Assembly: GCF_000217995.1 (NCBI RefSeq)
Contig: NC_015676.1
Location: forward strand, 660,103-724,102
Direction of reading: 5' to 3'
From: Methanosalsum zhilinae DSM 4017
Lineage (GTDB): Archaea; Halobacteriota; Methanosarcinia; Methanosarcinales; Methanosarcinaceae
DNA length: 64,000 nucleotides
The notes under the pieces were generated by a model that was not told the DNA's origin, ran no database searches, and worked only from the letters and a program-made list of their open reading frames with translations. The translations under genes were made by a program, and so were the position numbers. This document shows positions 17,085-27,187 of the stretch, piece by piece. Position 1 is the first letter of the stretch. Each line of letters opens with the position of its first letter.

Positions 17085-17124
17085 CAGCATCTGGATATTC
17101 CAATGCTGAAGTACATTATGTACT
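17085..17124 (+). promoter_or_regulatory. Two adjacent hairpins in the mtmCB 5' leader
   Basis: The first hairpin pairs CAGCAT (17085-17090) with ATGCTG (17103-17108) and, inside it, GGA with TCC. The second is a perfect palindrome, AGTACAT-T-ATGTACT (17110-17124). Both lie within the predicted leader, before the SD AAAAGGTGA, and could act on the DNA as operators or on the RNA as leader structures. Confidence 0.5.
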
Positions 17125-17151
17125 AAAAAACAAATCTTAAAAGGTGACAAA

Positions 17152-17805
17152 ATGGGAAAACAGGAAATATTAGATAAATTGAAAGACGCAATTGTTAATC
17201 AGGATATTGAAGGTGCAAAGAAGGGTGCCCAGGAAGCCCTTGACTCTGGCATAGGTCCTTTTGAAGCTATCAACTCCGGCCTTGCCGAGGGTATGAAGAT
17301 TGTAGGAGATAAATTCGAAGCTGCTGAACTCTACCTTCCTCAGATCATGATGTCCTCCAAGGCCATGAACGCTGCCATGGAGATACTGACTCCTGAACTT
17401 GAGAAGGAAATGGAAGGAGAAGAAGGTGTAGGTCTTGCCATCACCTATGTCCAGGAAGGAGATATTCACGACATTGGTCACAGACTAGTTTCCACCATGC
17501 TTGGTGCAAACGGTTTTGAGATCCTGGATCTTGGTGTGGATGTAGCAAACGAGAATCTGATTGAAGAGGTTGCCAAGCACAAGGGTAAGAAGGTAATTCT
17601 AGTCGGTTCTGCTCTTATGACCACTTCCATGCTCAGCCAGAAAGAGACCATTGAAATGCTTGAAGATGAAGGTCTTCGTGACAAGGTCAAGGTAATGTTT
17701 GGCGGTGCCCCTGTCTCCCAGGAATGGATTGAGGAAATCGGTGCTGATGCAACTGCAGAAAACGCAGCTGAAGCTGCCCGAACTGCTCTTAAACTCATGA
17801 AATAA
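17152..17805 (+). CDS. mtmC: Monomethylamine corrinoid protein
   Basis: MtmC carries the cobamide cofactor that accepts the methyl group of monomethylamine from MtmB and passes it to a methylcobamide:CoM methyltransferase. The 217-residue protein has the usual helical cap (about 1-85) and a Rossmann-like cobalamin domain. The lower cobalt ligand is in EGDIHDIGH: the D-x-H-x-x-G motif with H106. Further cobalamin contacts are in VGSALMTTSM and FGGAPVS. The sequence closely resembles Methanosarcina MtmC. It has an SD (AAGGTGA) and lies 19 bases upstream of mtmB. Codon use here is clearly more GC-rich and biased than in neighbouring genes, as expected for a highly expressed methanogenesis gene. 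Confidence 0.95.
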   Translation: MGKQEILDKLKDAIVNQDIEGAKKGAQEALDSGIGPFEAINSGLAEGMKIVGDKFEAAELYLPQIMMSSKAMNAAMEILTPELEKEMEGEEGVGLAITYVQEGDIHDIGHRLVSTMLGANGFEILDLGVDVANENLIEEVAKHKGKKVILVGSALMTTSMLSQKETIEMLEDEGLRDKVKVMFGGAPVSQEWIEEIGADATAENAAEAARTALKLMK

Positions 17806-17824
17806 ACCAGGAGGTAGTAGAACA

Positions 17825-19201
17825 ATGACATTTACTAAATCATTTACATGCTATGACTTTTTTGACCGTGCAAAGAAAGGTGAGAAGATTACCCAGGATG
17901 ACTGGGACCTTATGACAATTCCAATGAAGAGTGCTGAACTCAAGCAGAAGTACAAACTCGACTTTGGTAATGAATTTGTACCCACTGACATGGATATGGT
18001 TGACCGCCTTTTCAAAGCCGGTTTCGAGATGCTTCTTGAATGCGGTATTTTCTGTACCGATACTCACCGTGTAGTCAAGTATACTGAAGATGAAATCTGG
18101 GACGCCATCAACAACGTTCAGAAAGAATTTTCACTTGGCAGTGGCAGGGACCGGACATATGTCCGCAAAAGAGAGATTGGTGATAAGAGAAAACCCCATA
18201 TTCAGGGTGGTCCCACCGGTGCTCCCGTCTCCGAGGATCTGTTCATACCAATCCACATGAGCTACGCCATGGAGAAAGAATGTGATACCATTGTCAACGG
18301 TGTCCTCAAATCCATTATGGGCAAATCCGCAATTCCTGGCAGTCCCTACGAAATTCTTGCTGCCAAGACCGAAGCCCGCCTTATCAAACAGGCCTGTGCT
18401 CTTGCCGGTCGACCCGGTATGGGCATATAGGGTCCTGAGACTTCACTGACTGCCCAGGGTAACATCGCTGCCGATGCACCTGGTGGCATGAACTCAAATG
18501 ATAGTCATGAAGTCTCTCAGCTAAACGAACTCAAGATCGACCTTGACGCCATATCCGTCATTGCCCACTATAATGCCAACAGCGATATCATCATGGACGA
18601 GCAGATGCCTATCTTTGGTGGATATGCTGGCGGTGTAGAAGAAACTGCAATTGTGGACGTGGCAACTCACATTAACGCATTTGTAATGAGCAATGCAAGC
18701 TGGCACCTTGATGGTCCCGTGCATATTCGCTGGGGCTCCACCAATACCCGGGAAACGCTTGCTATTGCCGGATGGACTGCTGCTGCCGTTACCCAGAACA
18801 CTGACATGATCAAGGGTAACCAGTACTATCCATGTGCAGGCCCAGCTACCGAGATGTGTCTTCTTGAAGCTGCCGCCCAGTCAATGACCGATACTGCTTC
18901 CGGTCGTGAGATCCTTTCCGGTGTCGCCTCTGCAAAGGGTGTTGCCGAGAATAAGACCACAGGTATGGAAGCCAGAATGATGGGTGAGACTGCCCGCGCT
19001 ACTGCTGGTATGGATATCTCTGAGGTCAACAAGATCCTTGACAAGCTTGTAGGTCTCTATGAGAAGAACTACGATAAAGCCCCTGCCGGCAAGACCTTCA
19101 AGGAGTGCTACGATGTCAGGACCATTACTCCAACCGATGAGTACGTAAAGGTCTATGACGGAGCACGCAAGAAACTTGAGGAACTGGGACTGGTATTCTG
19201 A
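17825..19201 (+). CDS. mtmB: Monomethylamine methyltransferase with in-frame UAG pyrrolysine codon
   Basis: MtmB demethylates monomethylamine and methylates MtmC. The gene reads through a single UAG at 18428-18430, which encodes pyrrolysine as residue 202, in the context GRPGMGI-Pyl-GPETSLSAQG. The full product is 458 residues, exactly the usual MtmB length, and the part after the UAG stays in frame to the TGA at the end. Without read-through only 201 residues would be made, so a tool treating UAG as stop will wrongly split it in two. The opening MTFTKSFTCYDFFDRAKKG, VKYTEDEIWDAINNVQKEF and the closing DGARKKLEELGLVF match known MtmB. SD GGAGG is well placed. The pylTSBCD genes must lie elsewhere in the genome. 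Confidence 0.97.
18437..18516 (+). promoter_or_regulatory. PYLIS-like stem downstream of the pyrrolysine UAG
   Basis: Seven bases after the UAG, GAGACTTC (18437-18444) can pair with GAAGTCTC (18509-18516). Inside this, TGACT (18447-18451) can pair with AGTCA (18503-18507), separated by a small asymmetric bulge. The 13-bp closing stem encloses a further region of about 50 bases. This corresponds to the proposed PYLIS element of Methanosarcina mtmB; its effect on read-through is debated. Confidence 0.6.
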
Positions 19202-19220
19202 AATCTGGAATATTTCTTTG

Positions 19221-19258
19221 GATCGGTGTCCTGTATTTAAGGCACTGATCTTTTAAAT
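19221..19258 (+). terminator. Hairpin terminator of mtmCB, followed by empty spacer
   Basis: GATCGGTGTCC (19221-19231) pairs with GGCACTGATC (19241-19250) around TGTATTTAA, and TTTTAAATTTT follows. It lies 19 bases after the mtmB stop. The rest of the 309-base gap up to purB is AT-rich and shows nothing except the purB promoter region. Confidence 0.55.
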
Positions 19259-19510
19259 TTTATATATGTGTATTTCTAATTCAAAATTTACTAAAATATT
19301 TTTTGCTGGCATAAAATGGTTTATATTTGGTTATGAAATTCTGATTTAGAATCATTATTTATTTGTGAAGATCCTTCTTTGTTTAAACTAAGGTTCAGTT
19401 AATTTTTGAAATCTTTTATTATATTCGAATGTGAGATTTAGAAGCATATTTATTTTAAGCCGCAGTAACTGGACCAAAAATTGATTTCTTATTACAGGAG
19501 AATATAGGAT

Positions 19511-20854
19511 ATGGCAATTCATCCAATAGAATATCGATACGGAACAGCTGAAATGAAATATGTATGGGAAGAGGTTAACAGACTTGATAAATTACTGAGT
19601 GTAGAAGCTGCTCTGGCTAAAGCAGAAGCCGATGTAGCCCTCATTCCATCAGAAGCAGCTGATGAAATATCAAAAGCGATAAATTCGGTTGATCTGGGCA
19701 GGGTAAAGGAAATTGAGGATGAAATACATCATGATATGATGGCAATAGTTCTTGCAATTTCTGAGAAATGTTCTGATGATGCAGGTAAATGGGTGCATTT
19801 TGGTGCAACATCAAATGATATTCTGGATACTGCAACTGCTCTCCAGATAAAGGATGCTGTCAATATTTTTGAGAAAAAGCTGAAACGTCTTCTGGATGTT
19901 TTATTAAAGCAGGCTATTGACCATAAATATACTGTATGCGCTGGACGAACACACGGCCAGATAGGTGTACCTACCACCTATGGCTTAAAATTTGCAATAT
20001 GGGCATCAGAGGTATCAAGACATCTTGAAAGACTGGATCAGATGAAACCCCGCATAACAGTCGGTCAGATGACAGGTGCTGTTGGTACTCAGGCGGCATT
20101 TGGAAAACAGGGAATAACTATACAGAAACTTACAATGGAATACCTTGGCATTGCGCCTGTAGATGTTTCCAATCAGATTATACAGCGTGACAGACATGCT
20201 GAATTTGTTATGTGGATGGCTAATGTGGTAACTACTCTGGATAAGATAGGTATTGCTATCCGTACTCTCCAGAGAAGCGAGATTGCTGAGATTGAAGAGA
20301 GCTTTGGAAAAAATCAGGTTGGCTCATCAACAATGCCTCATAAGAGGAATCCTATAAAATCTGAACAAATATGTGGGCTTTCTCGGATTGTTCGTTCAAT
20401 GGTTGAACCACAATTGCTAAACAATACATTATGGGATGAACGTGATCTTACCAATTCTTCCTGTGAAAGAATTGTTTTCCCAGAGGCATGTGTACTGACC
20501 GATCACATAATTAAACTTGGTATCGATGTAATTTCCAACCTCAGATTCTATCCCGACAATATCCGGCGTAACCTGAATCTGATGAAAGGCTTGAATATGG
20601 GTGAGGCTGTGATGATTGAACTTGCCAAAAAAGGTGTAGGCAGGCAGGAAGCACACGAAATTGTAAGAAGCTGTGCCATGAAGGCCCATGAGACTGATCG
20701 TCATCTGAAAGATACACTTCTGGAGAACAGGACAGTTTCAATTCATCTATCTGAAAGAGAGATATCCAGACTGGTTACTCCTGATATGTACATCGGTACT
20801 GCAGTTGAGCAGATAGAGATACTCGTATCAAAATTGAAACCTATGATTGAATAA
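19511..20854 (+). CDS. purB: Adenylosuccinate lyase
   Basis: PurB removes fumarate twice in purine metabolism, from SAICAR and from adenylosuccinate. The 447-residue protein shows all three conserved regions of the fumarase/aspartase superfamily. HFGATSNDILDTA is at about 97-109 and AGRTHGQIGVPTTYGLKFA at about 145. The signature loop GSSTMPHKRNPIKSEQ, holding the catalytic serine, is at about 275. SD AGGAGAATATAGGAT precedes the ATG. The gene converges with uvrA across only 51 bases. Assignment is secure. Confidence 0.97.
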   Translation: MAIHPIEYRYGTAEMKYVWEEVNRLDKLLSVEAALAKAEADVALIPSEAADEISKAINSVDLGRVKEIEDEIHHDMMAIVLAISEKCSDDAGKWVHFGATSNDILDTATALQIKDAVNIFEKKLKRLLDVLLKQAIDHKYTVCAGRTHGQIGVPTTYGLKFAIWASEVSRHLERLDQMKPRITVGQMTGAVGTQAAFGKQGITIQKLTMEYLGIAPVDVSNQIIQRDRHAEFVMWMANVVTTLDKIGIAIRTLQRSEIAEIEESFGKNQVGSSTMPHKRNPIKSEQICGLSRIVRSMVEPQLLNNTLWDERDLTNSSCERIVFPEACVLTDHIIKLGIDVISNLRFYPDNIRRNLNLMKGLNMGEAVMIELAKKGVGRQEAHEIVRSCAMKAHETDRHLKDTLLENRTVSIHLSEREISRLVTPDMYIGTAVEQIEILVSKLKPMIE

Positions 20855-20905
20855 GCACTTTAATGGAACAGATCCGATCTATCATGGATTGGATTCAATT
20901 TTTCT

Positions 20906-23725
20906 TCAAAGAATGCGCTTGAGGAATTCACCGGTATATGATCCCTCTGACACTGCGATAGTTTCAGGTGTTCCTTTGGCGATGACCTCTCCTCCTTTTT
21001 CTCCTCCTTCAGGTCCAAGATCTATTATCCAGTCAGCAGTCTTTATGACATCCAGATTATGTTCAATTACAATAACTGTATTTCCGGAATCTACAAGCCT
21101 GTGTAAGACCTGAAGTAGTTTTTTTACATCATCAAAATGGAGGCCTGTTGTTGGTTCATCCAGAATGTACAATGTTTTTCCTGTGGATTTTTTACTAAGC
21201 TCCGTGGCAAGCTTTACTCTCTGAGCTTCACCACCTGAGAGGGTGGTTGAAGCCTGCCCCAGTTTTATATACCCAAGACCGACATCAAATAAGGTTCTGA
21301 GCTTTCTTTCAATTTTTGGAATATGCTCAAAAAATTCAAGTGCTTCTTCAACGGTCATATCCAGAACATCGGCAATTGACTTATTCTTGTATGTCACTTC
21401 CAATGTTTCTCGATTGTACCTTTTTCCATGGCATACTTCACATGGAACATATACATCCGGTAAAAAATGCATTTCAATGGTTATTATTCCGTCACCAGAA
21501 CATGCTTCACAGCGCCCACCACGGACATTAAAGCTGAACCTTCCCTGTTTATATCCTCTGGCTCTGGCTAGCTGTGTTTGTGAAAAAAGTTCCCTTATTG
21601 GCGTAAATAAGTTTGTATAGGTTGCAGGATTGGAACGGGGTGTGCGGCCTATTGGCGACTGGTCAATAGTTATTACCTTATCAATATTTTCAATACCCCT
21701 TATATTTCCATATTTCCCTGGTTTTTCTCTTGAGCCATGCAATTTTTGAGCCAGTACCTTATTGAGTGTTTCACTTATAAGGGTACTTTTGCCGGAACCT
21801 GAAACACCTGTAATACATATCATTGTTGACAGTGGAAAACTTACATCTATGTTTTTTAGATTATTCTCTTCAGCCTTTTCCAGTGTAAGTGTTCCATTTC
21901 CAGTTCTTCTAATTTCAGGAACACTGATACTGACCTCTCCTTTTAGATATTTTCCTGTCAATGAGTTTTCATCGTCAATAACCTGTTGAGGAGTACCCTC
22001 TGCAACAATATATCCTCCATGGATTCCGGCACCTGGTCCCATATCCACAACATGATCCGCATTTAATATGGTCTCTTCGTCATGTTCGACAACAAGAACT
22101 GTATTTCCAATATCTCTTAGATTTTTGAGAGTATTTATCAGTCTCAAGTTGTCTCTTTGATGCAGACCTATGCTTGGCTCATCCAGAATATACAGAACTC
22201 CCATGAGACTGGATCCGATCTGTGTTGCCAGACGTATTCTCTGAGCTTCTCCTCCAGATAGGGTTGCAGATGCTCTGTCAAGTGTGAGATAATCCAGTCC
22301 CACATCAATAAGAAATCCAAGTCTGGATTTGATTTCTTTTAATATCAGTCTTCCAATTGTAAATTCCCTGCTTGTAAGCTTCAATTCCAGATGCTCAAAA
22401 AAATGAAGGCAATCCTGCACAGATAATTTAGTGACATCTATTATATTGAGGCTGTCAAGGGTCACTGCAAGACTGGTGGGCTTTAGACGTGCACCATTAC
22501 AGGTACTGCACGGCTTAGTACTTATGTATTTATTCAGCTTTTCTTTTGTGCTTTCAGATTCGGTTTTATCATAGATCTTTGAAAGATTTGCTATAACTCC
22601 TTTAAACCGACCTGTATGTTTCCATAGTCCGCCTTTTCTCCCAACATGTAAAAAAGGGATTTTCTTTTTTGTTCCATACATAATTGTGTTCTGGACTTTT
22701 TTACTGAGTTCTCGGTACGGGACATCCATGGAAAAATCGTAATGTTTTGCAAGTGATTCAAGTGACTGCATGTGGTATCCATCTCTGGAACTCCAGGGCT
22801 CAATTGCACCATCTCTCAGGCTGAGTGAGTCATCAGGAACTATCAATTCGGGATCAAATTCCATAGACGTACCCAGTCCATGGCATGTCTGGCAGGCACC
22901 CTGTGGACTGTTAAATGAGAATGCAGCAGGTTCAAGGTCTTCAAATCCGGTTCCACAGGCCGGGCAGGCAAGTTTTTCGCTGAAAACGAGTTCTTTATCA
23001 TCCAGCAGATGTACGATAATCGTTCCGCCGCTTTTTTCGATAGCCGTTTCTACCGAATCTGCTAGACGTTCATCAATACCTTCTTTGATGACCAGTCTAT
23101 CCACCACAATCTCTATATTGTGTTTCTGATAGCGGCCAAGTTCAACATCTAAAGCCTCTTCAATTGGAATGACTTCTCCGTCAATTCGCACCCTCGAAAA
23201 ACCCTCAGTTAAGATATCACTGATCAGCTTCTTATATTCTCCTTTTCTTTCGCGAACCAGTGGTGAGAGAATGTGGATTTTGGTTCCTTCTGGAATTTTT
23301 TTTATGTTATCAACTATCTGATCAATACTTTGTGGCTCGATCATCTCGCCACAGTCCGGACAGTGGCGTATTCCTATTCTTGAATACAGAAGCCTTAAAT
23401 AATCATATATCTCTGTAACAGTCCCAACAGTGGATCTAGGGTTCTTGCTGGTGGTTTTTTGCTCTATTGAAATTGCAGGGGAGAGCCCTTCAATGTATTC
23501 AACATCAGGCTTTTCCATTAGTCCAAGGAACTGACGGGCATAGGCAGATAATGATTCTACATATCTTCTCTGACCTTCTGCATAGATGGTATCAAAAGCA
23601 AGTGATGATTTTCCGGATCCACTCAATCCGGTTATAACTATTAGTTTATCTCGTGGAAGATTGAGGTCGATATTTTTTAGATTGTGCTCCTTGGCACCTT
23701 TTATGATGATATTGTTTAAAGACAT
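20906..23725 (-). CDS. uvrA: Excinuclease ABC subunit A
   Basis: UvrA is the damage-recognition ATPase of bacterial-type nucleotide excision repair, also carried by many mesophilic methanogens. The 939-residue protein has two ABC ATPase modules. Walker A sequences are [14 protein letters not shown] near the start and [10 protein letters not shown] in the second half. The signatures are [12 protein letters not shown] and [12 protein letters not shown]. Zinc-binding cysteine sets include CPDCGEMI and CEACSGDG...CEVCHGKRY. An in-frame ATG at 23743 would add six residues. The ATG at 23725 ([16 protein letters not shown]) fits the usual UvrA start and has a weak GGT upstream, so I chose it. uvrB and uvrC are not in this window. 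Confidence 0.97.
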   Translation of the reverse strand: MSLNNIIIKGAKEHNLKNIDLNLPRDKLIVITGLSGSGKSSLAFDTIYAEGQRRYVESLSAYARQFLGLMEKPDVEYIEGLSPAISIEQKTTSKNPRSTVGTVTEIYDYLRLLYSRIGIRHCPDCGEMIEPQSIDQIVDNIKKIPEGTKIHILSPLVRERKGEYKKLISDILTEGFSRVRIDGEVIPIEEALDVELGRYQKHNIEIVVDRLVIKEGIDERLADSVETAIEKSGGTIIVHLLDDKELVFSEKLACPACGTGFEDLEPAAFSFNSPQGACQTCHGLGTSMEFDPELIVPDDSLSLRDGAIEPWSSRDGYHMQSLESLAKHYDFSMDVPYRELSKKVQNTIMYGTKKKIPFLHVGRKGGLWKHTGRFKGVIANLSKIYDKTESESTKEKLNKYISTKPCSTCNGARLKPTSLAVTLDSLNIIDVTKLSVQDCLHFFEHLELKLTSREFTIGRLILKEIKSRLGFLIDVGLDYLTLDRASATLSGGEAQRIRLATQIGSSLMGVLYILDEPSIGLHQRDNLRLINTLKNLRDIGNTVLVVEHDEETILNADHVVDMGPGAGIHGGYIVAEGTPQQVIDDENSLTGKYLKGEVSISVPEIRRTGNGTLTLEKAEENNLKNIDVSFPLSTMICITGVSGSGKSTLISETLNKVLAQKLHGSREKPGKYGNIRGIENIDKVITIDQSPIGRTPRSNPATYTNLFTPIRELFSQTQLARARGYKQGRFSFNVRGGRCEACSGDGIITIEMHFLPDVYVPCEVCHGKRYNRETLEVTYKNKSIADVLDMTVEEALEFFEHIPKIERKLRTLFDVGLGYIKLGQASTTLSGGEAQRVKLATELSKKSTGKTLYILDEPTTGLHFDDVKKLLQVLHRLVDSGNTVIVIEHNLDVIKTADWIIDLGPEGGEKGGEVIAKGTPETIAVSEGSYTGEFLKRIL

Positions 23726-23788
23726 GATCTGTACCAGAATCATTTATCAGATAGGTAAAGTTTGCGGTGGATAATTACATAATTACCA

Positions 23789-24628
23789 TTAAAGCTCGAT
23801 CTGAATATCGTAGACTTTTTCTGGATTTTCTTTGTGGATCTTCCAGAAAATATCTTCTCCGTGTTTTTCCACCAGTTTCAATGTTCGGCGGGGAACTGTT
23901 TTAGGACCCAGTACAGCACCCGGCCTTTCTGGATCATCAATGTAATCAGTTTCCATCATGAACCTATCTCCCTGGGCTATTGCAGTCTCAATTGAATTTT
24001 TTGATGCAATAACACTTGGAAAAATTCCTTTGTCATTGCATATCTCTATCAGAGGAGGTGAAAAATGTTTTACGACCCTGTGCAGGTTTGTTCCACATTC
24101 CTTAGCACGGGCCGCGATATCAGTTAACTGCTCTTCTCCTACACTTTCAGTATGTAACTGGACTGCACAATCAAGGTCTGCAGCTATTTGAAATGCATGC
24201 TCCATTATTTCATTGGATGCGTCCCATATATATTCAGATACCGGATAATGGGGTCTTCCACTCTTGATCCCCACCGCACTCCCTTGCTTTACATAGCCAG
24301 AAGCAATATCCAGTCCCCCTTTCATAGTCTCCACAGCTTCATCAAGTTCCATACGTGTGGTGAGTTGAGTGATCTCTGCCGGATGTACTCCCAGAACTGG
24401 AAATGCTTTTATTCCCATTTCCGTGGCCTGATGTGCGATGTTTATTGTTTCATCAAAAATTTTTACATAGTCAGGAGGCTGTCTGATATGAATACCCAGG
24501 GTCCAGCTGGGTTTTGATACAAGAATTATATGAGTGCCACCGGCATTCCTGAAATCTTTAACAGCATTCATCCCTCTTCCCCGAAGATCTATATGCATGT
24601 GATTGTCAAGTATTGGAATTGAGTTCAT
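23789..24628 (-). CDS. TatD-related metal-dependent hydrolase
   Basis: The 279-residue protein is a TIM-barrel amidohydrolase of the archaeal TatD-like group. Metal ligands are recognisable as DNHMHIDLRG near the N-terminus (H-x-H), FPVLGVHPAEI, QLHTESVGEE in the middle, VVKHFSP, and the final METDYIDD aspartate motif. TatD enzymes act as deoxyribonucleases or phosphoesterases; the substrate of this archaeal branch is not known to me. SD AAGGTGG precedes the ATG. It lies upstream of uvrA on the same strand with about 60 bases between, so a link to DNA repair is possible but only inferred. Confidence 0.8.
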   Translation of the reverse strand: MNSIPILDNHMHIDLRGRGMNAVKDFRNAGGTHIILVSKPSWTLGIHIRQPPDYVKIFDETINIAHQATEMGIKAFPVLGVHPAEITQLTTRMELDEAVETMKGGLDIASGYVKQGSAVGIKSGRPHYPVSEYIWDASNEIMEHAFQIAADLDCAVQLHTESVGEEQLTDIAARAKECGTNLHRVVKHFSPPLIEICNDKGIFPSVIASKNSIETAIAQGDRFMMETDYIDDPERPGAVLGPKTVPRRTLKLVEKHGEDIFWKIHKENPEKVYDIQIEL

Positions 24629-24760
24629 TTAACCACCTTATTAACTATTGAATAAAGGAATATATCTGATTTATCCCGGTACCTGGTATGGTCTTTAACT
24701 GAGTTAAACAGTGAAGGTTTAATAGTAAAAATGTATAAACAATGCAGTTGGTGATTATTT

Positions 24761-25783
24761 ATGAGTAAAACTGCAGCGGTAATTAAAGGAGATGGCGTTG
24801 GTCCAGAACTTGTAGATGCTATGCTTGATGTGGTAAATTCTGCGGGTACAGATGTTGAGTTTATAACCTGTGAAGCAGGCGAAAGCTGGTGGAAACAGCA
24901 TGGCGGCAATTCATTGATACCTGATGAAACCTGGGAGGTTATTGAAAATTCAGATGCTTGCTTTAAGGGCCCGACTACAACTCCCGGAGGTGCAGGCTCA
25001 CCAAAGAGTGTGGCTGTGTCTATAAGGCAAAAATACAACCTGTATGCAAATGTGCGTCCAATTAAAACATTCCCCAATACCAATCCTCCACTTGGAGATG
25101 TTGATTTTGTTTGTGTCAGAGAAGGTACTGAAGGCATGTACATAGGAGAGGAGATAAAGCTCACAGATGATGTGTATATAGCTATCAGAAAAATAACCCG
25201 GACTGCCAGCAGAAATATAGCACGCTTTTCATTTGAGGAAGCAAAAAGAAGAAATTATGAGGCAGTTGTGGCTATTCACAAAAGCAACATATTAAAGCAA
25301 ACATGTGGCACATTCGTAGAAGAGGTCAATTATGTTGGCGAGCAATATCCTGATATTGAGGTCTGGGAATATCACATTGACAATATCGCACAGCAGCTGA
25401 TCAAGAATCCACAGCTTTTCAACAATAAAATATTGCTGTCAACAAATCTTTTCATGGATGTCATAAGTGAGGAATGTTCAGCTCTGGTGGGAAGCATTGG
25501 CCTGATATATTCTGCTAATATTGGTGATAATTATGCCATGTTTGAACCGGCTCATGGTTCTGCACCAAAATATGCAGGTAAGGATAAGGTAAATCCGGTT
25601 GCTACAGTTCTTGCAGGTGCATGGATGCTTGATTATCTTGGTGAAGAAAAACAGGCAGCTGCAATCTTTGAGGCTACTGAAAAGGTAATATCAGAAGGAA
25701 AACACGTTACCTATGATCTTGGTGGGAATGCTAAACTCAGTGAAATGACAGGTGAGATCATAAAATATATTGAAGAATTTTAA
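24761..25783 (+). CDS. icd: Isocitrate dehydrogenase (isocitrate/isopropylmalate dehydrogenase family)
   Basis: The 340-residue enzyme belongs to the beta-decarboxylating dehydrogenases. It has GDGVGPEL near the N-terminus. The substrate loop TPGGAGSPKSVAVSIRQKYNLYANVRPIK contains the serine typical of isocitrate enzymes. The cofactor block GSIGLIYSANIGDNYAMFEPAHGSAPKYAGKDKVNP is near the C-terminus. I prefer isocitrate over isopropylmalate dehydrogenase because of S-x-R-x-x-x-x-L-Y-A-N in the substrate loop and because the convergent neighbour looks like a citrate synthase. It would make 2-oxoglutarate for glutamate synthesis. SD GGTGATTATTT precedes the ATG. A tree against LeuB paralogues would settle the substrate. 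Confidence 0.8.
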   Translation: MSKTAAVIKGDGVGPELVDAMLDVVNSAGTDVEFITCEAGESWWKQHGGNSLIPDETWEVIENSDACFKGPTTTPGGAGSPKSVAVSIRQKYNLYANVRPIKTFPNTNPPLGDVDFVCVREGTEGMYIGEEIKLTDDVYIAIRKITRTASRNIARFSFEEAKRRNYEAVVAIHKSNILKQTCGTFVEEVNYVGEQYPDIEVWEYHIDNIAQQLIKNPQLFNNKILLSTNLFMDVISEECSALVGSIGLIYSANIGDNYAMFEPAHGSAPKYAGKDKVNPVATVLAGAWMLDYLGEEKQAAAIFEATEKVISEGKHVTYDLGGNAKLSEMTGEIIKYIEEF

Positions 25784-25809
25784 TTTGAACATTAGACAAT
25801 AAAGAAGTT

Positions 25810-25833
25810 AGTAAGGTAGATCATTACCTTACT
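25810..25833. terminator. Bidirectional terminator between icd and citrate-synthase-like gene
   Basis: AGTAAGGTA and TACCTTACT are perfect 9-base complements around GATCAT. The hairpin is followed by ATAATTTTTTTATT on the plus strand, and it serves two converging genes. Confidence 0.55.
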
Positions 25834-25870
25834 TCAAACTATAATTTTTTTATTAAAAAAAGGATTCTAA

Positions 25871-27187
25871 TTAATCATCTGCATCCTCATCACAGTCTCT
25901 GAATATTTTGCCATGATGAGTTTCCTGTCTGACAATAGGCTTGAACACAAAATACTTTTCTACGTATGCCCTTATTTCTTCATCTGATATACAGGAGATT
26001 CTTTTTTCAGTATCATAAAGTTTCTGTATTTCTGCCTGTATCATTTTTAACCTTGGATCGGTCTTCTTAAGTTCGATGTTAATGTCCATCAGATCATTGA
26101 GAGCATCCTGCACCTTATGTCTTAGTACTTCGATACCTGAAGAATCTCCCATAAGGAATATTCTTTCTCCTCCAACGACTTCCGGAGGATATGGTTCATA
26201 GGTGAATGGATTTTTGAGAACTCCTGAAGCATGTATTCCGGATTCATGTGCAAAAATATTTTTTCCAACAACTGCTTTGTTTCTGGGGATCTTTACACCT
26301 ATCTCCTTTTCCATGAACCTGGAAAATTGCACAATTGATTCCAGATTATATTTTTCAAATCCTTCAACACGCTGTGAAAGGAATAGTAATAGCTTTTCCA
26401 TTTCTGCATTGCCAGCTCTTTCACCTATTCCTAAAAAAGTCACACTTGACCAGTTTGCACCATGCCAGTATCCTGCAAGTGTATTTGCAACAGCCAGTCC
26501 GAAATCATCATGCGTATGCATCTCTATATTCTTTACATTAAGATCATTTTTTAGATATTGTACCATTGCAGGTATTCCATATGGTTCATCCACTCCTGCA
26601 AAAGGGACTCCATATCCTACGGTATCGCAGAGTCTTATGGTACAGTCTGGATCAATCTCAATTATTTTTTTGATAAGAGGAAATACGAAATTGTAGTTAT
26701 CTGCTCTGGTCATGTCTTCTATATGAGCTCTTGTTCTAAGTCCATGATCCACAGCATACTGCAATGCATTCAGGTATTTTTCTTCTGCAGCTTCTCTGCC
26801 AGGCAGTCTCATTTTATCAAGTATGTGGGAATCTGATACTGACATGAGAATTCCGGTTTCATTTATTCCACCAACAGACAGAACCTCATCAATATCAGCA
26901 GGAACTGCCCTGGCCCAGCCGGTAACTTCAGGGAATTCATAGCCACAATCCAGCATCATTTTTGTTGCTTTCTTATCCCTCTCATGATATACAAAAGTCT
27001 CCAGTTTTTCAATACCGATCTCATGTAAGTATTCATATATCTTGAACTTAAGGCGTGTGCTCATTACAACGCCAGGCATCTGGGACCCATCACGAATAGT
27101 ACTGTCACTGATAAAGATGGGCTCGTTATGTGGTAATTTTATTTTAGGAAGATCTTCGTATGACTTATACATTTTCATAGTTTCCAT
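25871..27187 (-). CDS. HMGL-like/(Re)-citrate synthase family protein
   Basis: The 438-residue protein belongs to the DRE-TIM acyltransferases that include isopropylmalate, citramalate, homocitrate and (Re)-citrate synthases. The N-terminus has FISDSTIRDGSQMPG, where R-D-G-x-Q is the DRE motif. EMHTHDDFGLAVANTLAG supplies the H-x-H metal ligands, and GIGERAGNAEMEKLLLFL and FAHESGIHASGVLKNP follow. There is no LeuA C-terminal regulatory domain. The tail is acidic (DCDEDADD). Convergent placement with isocitrate dehydrogenase favours a (Re)-citrate synthase that starts the oxidative half of the TCA cycle in methanogens lacking the Si-type enzyme; homocitrate synthase cannot be excluded. SD AAGGAGGAAT is perfect. 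Confidence 0.72.
   Translation of the reverse strand: METMKMYKSYEDLPKIKLPHNEPIFISDSTIRDGSQMPGVVMSTRLKFKIYEYLHEIGIEKLETFVYHERDKKATKMMLDCGYEFPEVTGWARAVPADIDEVLSVGGINETGILMSVSDSHILDKMRLPGREAAEEKYLNALQYAVDHGLRTRAHIEDMTRADNYNFVFPLIKKIIEIDPDCTIRLCDTVGYGVPFAGVDEPYGIPAMVQYLKNDLNVKNIEMHTHDDFGLAVANTLAGYWHGANWSSVTFLGIGERAGNAEMEKLLLFLSQRVEGFEKYNLESIVQFSRFMEKEIGVKIPRNKAVVGKNIFAHESGIHASGVLKNPFTYEPYPPEVVGGERIFLMGDSSGIEVLRHKVQDALNDLMDINIELKKTDPRLKMIQAEIQKLYDTEKRISCISDEEIRAYVEKYFVFKPIVRQETHHGKIFRDCDEDADD

Noticed and set aside
17825-19201. mtmB looks like two adjacent genes or a pseudogene broken by a UAG
   Set aside because: The second part is in the same frame, the total length equals normal MtmB, and the UAG is at the known pyrrolysine position; no other damage is visible.
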